DNA of 7,980 nt, from positions 12,704 through 20,683 of the forward strand of contig DPCD01000044.1 in assembly GCA_003516765.1 (NCBI GenBank), in the 5' to 3' direction. The notes beneath the pieces were generated by a model. That model was not told where the DNA came from, did no database searches, and worked only from the letters and a program-made list of their open reading frames with translations. This DNA is from Clostridiales bacterium. Its GTDB lineage: Bacteria; Bacillota; Clostridia; Oscillospirales; Oscillospiraceae. How positions within the stretch are numbered: the stretch's first letter is position 1; the number at the start of each line of letters is the position of its first letter. A program made the translations under genes and the position numbers. Below, one piece after another: positions 4,465 to 7,980 of the stretch.

Positions 4465-5648
4465 TCTGGTTTCTGCAGGGCTATGTGATTGCGGAAATCC
4501 GCGGGGCAAGCCCGGAGTGGTCGCTGGAAAAGCTGTCCGGCGCGCGTGTGGCATTTTTGAAGCCGCAGCGGACGGACGACTTTACCATCCGTCTTGTGCT
4601 GCTGCAAAGAGACCTTCCGAAGGCGCGGACGGCGGCGCAGCGCGCGATGTGCGAGCTGTGTGTGCTGCAGGAGCATGGCTTCCGGCAGGTGTTCGGCGGG
4701 CTGTGGAAGCGAAGGGGCTTTGCATTGCTGCTGCTTTTGGCGATGGCAGGCGCATTCGTGATTCCGAAGTTCGTGTTTTTCTACGAGGTCGTCGGAAACG
4801 AGACCGTGCCGGAGGCGCAGATTCTGCGGGAACTTCAGAATCTCGGCGTGGGTTTCGGCACTTACGGACCCAGTATCCATCCGCAGGAGCTGAAAAACAG
4901 GATGCTGCTGCAAATTCCGAAGCTGCAGTGGCTGACGGTCCAGCAGAGCGGCATGCGCGCGTGCGTCGTCGTCCGGGAGCGACCGGAGGCAATCGCCGTG
5001 GAAGAAAGGCGCGCGCCGATGAACGTGGTGGCAGGCAAGGACGGCGTGATTACCTCAGTTTCGGCGATGGAGGGAAACTGCCTGTGCGCCGTCGGGCAGG
5101 CAGTGAAAAAGGGGCAGGTGCTGATTTCCGCTTACACCGATCTGGAATTTACCACGCGCGTCTGCGCTGCATTGGGCGAGGTTTATGCCGAGACGCTCGC
5201 ACAGAAAGCCGTGCGCTGCCCGGACACGGTGCTGCAGAAAACGCCGAACGGGAAGAATTCGCGCAGCGTATCGCTGCTGGTGGGAGAAAAACGGTGGAAT
5301 ATTTTCGCAAACGGTGGAAATTCAGACGGCAGATGTGATAAAATAACAAAAACCCATATGCTCACGCTGCCGCTGGGGCTGACGATTCCGGTCGGGCTGG
5401 AAATTGTGGAGCAGCGGGGCTATGATCTGACGCCCGCGCCGCTGGAGAAGGACGCTGCCGAAAAGCTTCTGGAGCAGCAGGTGACCGGCAGTGTGCAGCA
5501 GGATATGCTTGCCGGGAAAATTCTGCAGAAGGACACCGAGCTTACCCGGCAGGGCGGCATCTATGAACTGACCGCGTCCGTCCGGTGCGAGGAAATGATT
5601 GCCCGGCAGGTACGCGCAAGCATCTTAAAGGAAGAGACGATACCATGA
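4452..5648 (+). CDS. yqfD: Sporulation protein YqfD
   Basis: Seen: 398 residues from ATG 4452. A cytoplasmic N-terminal region (1-86) is followed by WKRRG and one hydrophobic segment (about 89-111). The extracytoplasmic part starts FFYEVVGNETVPEAQILREL (109-128), a POTRA/FtsQ-like opening, then VVVRERPEAIAVEE (172-185), NVVAGKDGVITSV (191-203) and VGQAVKKGQVLIS (214-226), the last resembling a lipoyl/barrel-sandwich hairpin. Known: YqfD proteins are single-pass, ~390-400 residues, sigma-E dependent in Bacillus and needed for efficient sporulation; the mechanism is unknown. The ribosome site is weak (GGGGG) but the start overlaps yqfC, suggesting coupled translation. The TGA shares its bases with the phoH ATG (ATGA). 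Residues ~290-310 (NIFANGGNSDGRCDKITKTH) are unusually polar and AT-rich at DNA level. Confidence 0.87.
   Translation: MWQLIWFLQGYVIAEIRGASPEWSLEKLSGARVAFLKPQRTDDFTIRLVLLQRDLPKARTAAQRAMCELCVLQEHGFRQVFGGLWKRRGFALLLLLAMAGAFVIPKFVFFYEVVGNETVPEAQILRELQNLGVGFGTYGPSIHPQELKNRMLLQIPKLQWLTVQQSGMRACVVVRERPEAIAVEERRAPMNVVAGKDGVITSVSAMEGNCLCAVGQAVKKGQVLISAYTDLEFTTRVCAALGEVYAETLAQKAVRCPDTVLQKTPNGKNSRSVSLLVGEKRWNIFANGGNSDGRCDKITKTHMLTLPLGLTIPVGLEIVEQRGYDLTPAPLEKDAAEKLLEQQVTGSVQQDMLAGKILQKDTELTRQGGIYELTASVRCEEMIARQVRASILKEETIP
5315..5344 (+). promoter_or_regulatory. Candidate internal promoter within yqfD
   Basis: An extended -10 element, TGA-TAAAAT (TG at 5336-5337, TAAAAT 5339-5344, 5/6 to consensus), lies in a short AT-rich island of an otherwise GC-rich gene. 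A weak -35 TGGAAA (5315-5320, 4/6) sits 18 bases upstream. It is about 300 bases before phoH and could give vegetative expression to phoH-ybeY-era independently of the sporulation promoter. Sequence alone is weak support. Confidence 0.25.
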
Positions 5649-6667
5649 CAGAACGAACCATCAACGCAGAGCGCGTCGAGCAGCTGATCGATGTTTTTGG
5701 CTCCTTTGACGAGAATGTCAAGAAGATCGAGCAGGCGTTCGGCGTACACATCACAAACCGCAACACCGAGCTGAAGGTCACGGCAGAGGACGAGGAAGCC
5801 GTCGATGCGGGCGCAAGAGCGATTGAAGCGCTGCTTTCGCTGGCGGCAAAGGGAGAGGAGATTGACGACCAGAAGGTGCGTTATCTCATTGACCTTGTGC
5901 GCGCGGGAAAAGAGGAGCAGGTCACGAAGATGGCAAAGGATGTCGTCTGCGTGACGGCAAAGGGGCGCCCCGTCAAGGCGAAGACCATCGGACAGCAGAC
6001 CTATCTCAAGGCAATCTCCAAAAACACGATTACCATCGGCGTCGGACCTGCCGGTACGGGCAAGACGTATCTGGCGGTTGCGCAGGCGGTCGCCGCGTTC
6101 CGCGCCAAGGAGGTCAACCGGATTATCCTGACAAGACCTGCCGTCGAGGCGGGCGAGCGGCTGGGCTTTCTGCCGGGCGATCTGCAGAACAAGGTAGACC
6201 CGTATCTGCGCCCGCTCTATGACGCGCTGTTCGACATGCTGGGACCGGAGACGTACAACAAATATTTGGAACGCGGCAATATTGAGGTTGCGCCGCTTGC
6301 GTATATGCGCGGCAGAACGCTCGACGACAGCTTCATCATTCTCGACGAGGCGCAGAACACCACGCGCGAGCAGATGAAAATGTTCTTAACGCGTCTCGGC
6401 TTCGGCTCGAAGATCGTCATCACCGGCGATATCACGCAGATCGATCTGCCGGGCGACAAGATCAGCGGACTCAAAGAGGCAATCAAGATTCTCGACGGCG
6501 TGGAGGACATCGCCATCTGCCGCCTGACCGCCAGCGATGTGGTGCGCCATGCGCTGGTGCAGCGGATCGTCGCGGCGTATGACAAATTCGAAAAAACGCG
6601 CCTGCCCGATGCGAACCGGACCTTCAAGGCACAAAAGACATTTCATCAGAAGAGGGACAGAACATGA
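5645..6667 (+). CDS. phoH: PhoH-like ATPase
   Basis: Seen: 340 residues from ATG 5645, with AAAGGAAGAG upstream. The N-terminal KH-like region is at about 1-100 (FGVHITNRNTELKV at 32-45). The ATPase core has Walker A GPAGTGKT (134-141), LTRPAVEAGERLGFLPGD (162-179), Walker B IILDEAQNTT (231-240) and VITGDITQIDLP (258-269). The tail (316-340) is basic. Known: PhoH/PhoL proteins are cytoplasmic ATPases of the superfamily 1-like PIN-less group. They are phosphate-starvation-associated in E. coli, are linked to RNA metabolism and ribosome maturation, and sit beside YbeY in most bacteria. Context: the ATG overlaps the yqfD stop and the TGA overlaps the ybeY ATG, both as ATGA, implying coupled translation. 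Length is as expected. In Bacillus a pgpH-type gene lies between phoH and ybeY; here there is none. Confidence 0.96.
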   Translation: MTERTINAERVEQLIDVFGSFDENVKKIEQAFGVHITNRNTELKVTAEDEEAVDAGARAIEALLSLAAKGEEIDDQKVRYLIDLVRAGKEEQVTKMAKDVVCVTAKGRPVKAKTIGQQTYLKAISKNTITIGVGPAGTGKTYLAVAQAVAAFRAKEVNRIILTRPAVEAGERLGFLPGDLQNKVDPYLRPLYDALFDMLGPETYNKYLERGNIEVAPLAYMRGRTLDDSFIILDEAQNTTREQMKMFLTRLGFGSKIVITGDITQIDLPGDKISGLKEAIKILDGVEDIAICRLTASDVVRHALVQRIVAAYDKFEKTRLPDANRTFKAQKTFHQKRDRT

Positions 6668-7161
6668 AGCATAACATTGTGATGACCTGCGAGGCAAAAA
6701 CGCCGGATGCGCTTCTTTTAAAGCGCCAGATCCGCAAGTGCATTCTTGCCGCGCTGGACGAAGAGGGTGTGGACGTTCCGTGCGAGATTAACGTCCTTTT
6801 GACGGACGATGCGTCTATCCGCGCGATCAACAAGGCATACCGGAATATCGACAAGGCGACGGATGTCCTGTCGTTCCCGATGTTCGAGCTTACCCCCGGA
6901 AAGCTCCCGGAGAGTTGGGAAGAATACAAGGACCCCGAGACGGGCAGAGTTCCGCTCGGCGATATGGCAATCTCTCTCGAGCGGGCAAAGCAGCAGGCGC
7001 AGGAGTTCGGGCACTCGACCCGGCGCGAGGCCGGCTATCTCACAATTCACTCGATTCTGCACCTGCTGGGCTATGACCACGTCGACGAGGGTCCCATGAA
7101 GCGCCAGATGCGCGCACGCGAAGAGGCAATTCTGGCTGAGATTGAGCTGCCGCGGAAGTAA
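6664..7161 (+). CDS. ybeY: Endoribonuclease / rRNA maturation factor YbeY
   Basis: Seen: 165 residues. The metal-binding motif HSILHLLGYDH (129-139) gives H129, H133 and H139 as zinc ligands. Upstream are INKAYRNIDKATDVLSFP (55-72) and LGDMAISLERAKQQA (98-112), both standard for YbeY. Known: cytoplasmic zinc-dependent endoribonuclease acting in 16S rRNA 3'-end maturation and ribosome quality control, working with the GTPase Era. Context: ATG 6664 lies inside the phoH stop (ATGA), with AGAGGGACAGAAC upstream serving as ribosome site; era follows 13 bp after the stop. The region 77-95 (TPGKLPESWEEYKDPETGR) is an insertion longer than in the E. coli protein, common in clostridial versions. All expected catalytic residues are present. 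Confidence 0.97.
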   Translation: MKHNIVMTCEAKTPDALLLKRQIRKCILAALDEEGVDVPCEINVLLTDDASIRAINKAYRNIDKATDVLSFPMFELTPGKLPESWEEYKDPETGRVPLGDMAISLERAKQQAQEFGHSTRREAGYLTIHSILHLLGYDHVDEGPMKRQMRAREEAILAEIELPRK

Positions 7162-7174
7162 GGAGAACATACCA

Positions 7175-7980
7175 ATGAAAACAAAATCTGCCATGATTAC
7201 GATTGCCGGGCGCCCGAATGTCGGAAAATCGACGCTCACGAACGCACTGGTCGGCGAAAAAATTGCCATTGTTTCCAACAAGCCGCAGACGACGAGAAAC
7301 CGCATCTGCGCCATTGTCAACCGCGAAAACACCCAGCTCGTCTTCATCGATACCCCGGGCTTCCACCGCCCGCGCACGAAGCTCGGCGACTATATGGTAA
7401 ACGTGGTCAAGGAGTCTGTCGCAGACGTGGACGCGGTGATTCTGATGGTCGACCCGATTGCAAACGTCGGCGAGCAGGAGCATGCGCTTCTGGATCAGAT
7501 CCGAGCCTCCGGCGCGCCGGCAATGCTGGTGATCAATAAGATCGACACCGTGGAAAAAGAGGCGCTGCTGCCGGTAATTGCCGCGTATCAGCAGGAATTT
7601 GATTTTGACGCGGTCATTCCCATCAGCGCCAAATGGCGCGACGGCGTGGCAGCGCTTTTGAAAGAGTGCGAAAAATACGCCCAGCCGGGACCCATGCTCT
7701 TCCCGGAGGATATGGTGACGGATATGCCCGAAAAGCAGGTGATGGCGGAGATTATCCGCGAAAAGCTGCTGTGGAATCTGGAAAAGGAAATTCCGCACGG
7801 CACGGCGGTGGAGATCACAAAATTCTCCGAGCGCGACGACGGAATTATCGATATCGACGCGACGATCTACTGCGAGAAGGCAAGTCATAAGGGCATCATC
7901 ATCGGCAAGCAGGGCGCGATGCTCAAGAAAATCAGCTCGCAGGCGCGCGCCGACTGTGAGCGCTTCATGGGCACAAAGGT
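7175..7980 (+). CDS. era: GTPase Era, C-terminus cut by window end
   Basis: Seen: open from ATG 7175 to the last base (268 complete codons). AGGAG (7161-7165) lies 9 bases before the start and overlaps the ybeY stop. G1 is GRPNVGKST (12-20), the G2 region QTTRNR (38-43), G3 DTPGF (59-63), G4 NKID (121-124) and G5 SAK (151-153). The KH domain starts near 200, with the RNA-binding loop GIIIGKQG (240-247). Known: Era is ~300 residues, binds GTP and the 3' end of 16S rRNA, and is needed for 30S maturation at the membrane/cytoplasm interface. About 30 residues are missing past the edge. Context: last visible gene of the yqfC-yqfD-phoH-ybeY operon; dgkA and cdd, which separate ybeY from era in Bacillus, are absent. 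Confidence 0.97.
   Translation, partial: MKTKSAMITIAGRPNVGKSTLTNALVGEKIAIVSNKPQTTRNRICAIVNRENTQLVFIDTPGFHRPRTKLGDYMVNVVKESVADVDAVILMVDPIANVGEQEHALLDQIRASGAPAMLVINKIDTVEKEALLPVIAAYQQEFDFDAVIPISAKWRDGVAALLKECEKYAQPGPMLFPEDMVTDMPEKQVMAEIIREKLLWNLEKEIPHGTAVEITKFSERDDGIIDIDATIYCEKASHKGIIIGKQGAMLKKISSQARADCERFMGTK

Noticed and set aside
7040..7888. Minus-strand open frame of 282 codons opposite era
   Set aside because: The plus strand carries all G-motifs of Era; the antisense frame has no family features and results from codon bias.
1..7980. CRISPR array, tRNA, rRNA or riboswitch
   Set aside because: No regularly spaced direct repeats, no cloverleaf or TTCGA-type T-loop context, and no recognisable riboswitch core were seen in any intergenic region.

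Overview
The window (7,980 bp, GC-rich, dense third-position G/C) reads as chromosome of an endospore-forming low-GC-phylum Clostridia lineage with raised GC content, most likely Oscillospiraceae/Ruminococcaceae-like. The reasons are the sporulation genes spoVV/ylbJ, yqfC and yqfD beside the phoH-ybeY-era core cluster, and a ribose-type sugar ABC locus with a D-lyxose isomerase. The genus call is inference; there is no rRNA or tRNA in the window.

Left part (1-2740) is a sugar locus that has decayed in two independent ways. On the minus strand, a strong sigma-A-type promoter (1425-1453) drives a chimeric gene (528-1346). Its first ~230 residues are a complete RbsA-type ATPase domain, and its last ~40 residues look like the C-terminus of a periplasmic sugar-binding protein, as if an in-frame deletion had removed the rest of rbsA, the permease and most of the binding-protein gene. 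A perfect 14-bp terminator hairpin follows. A second consensus-like promoter (429-456) then drives a D-lyxose isomerase gene that runs off the left edge. Divergent from these, on the plus strand, is a LacX-type aldose 1-epimerase gene (1634-2659) broken by a 160-bp foldback element (2172-2331). The element has 18-bp perfect terminal inverted repeats and a TA target duplication. It is a non-autonomous MITE of the kind mobilised by IS630/Tc1-mariner-type transposases. Removing it plus one TA restores a full 287-residue reading frame.

Middle part (2670-4090), minus strand: a SpoVV/YlbJ-like polytopic membrane protein (dipicolinate export during sporulation) is followed after 33 bp by a 71-residue cysteine-rich predicted zinc-binding protein and a textbook intrinsic terminator.

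Right part (4174-7980), plus strand: yqfC-yqfD-phoH-ybeY-era, tightly packed with overlaps of 13, 4 and 4 bp and a 13-bp gap before era. YqfC/YqfD are mother-cell sporulation proteins. PhoH, YbeY and Era belong to RNA metabolism and ribosome maturation. The genes pgpH, dgkA and cdd, which interrupt this order in Bacillus, are absent here. The 86-bp divergent spacer between spoVV and yqfC carries the same sigma-E-like -10 word (CATAGA) on both strands. An extended -10 box inside yqfD could supply vegetative transcription to the downstream housekeeping genes.
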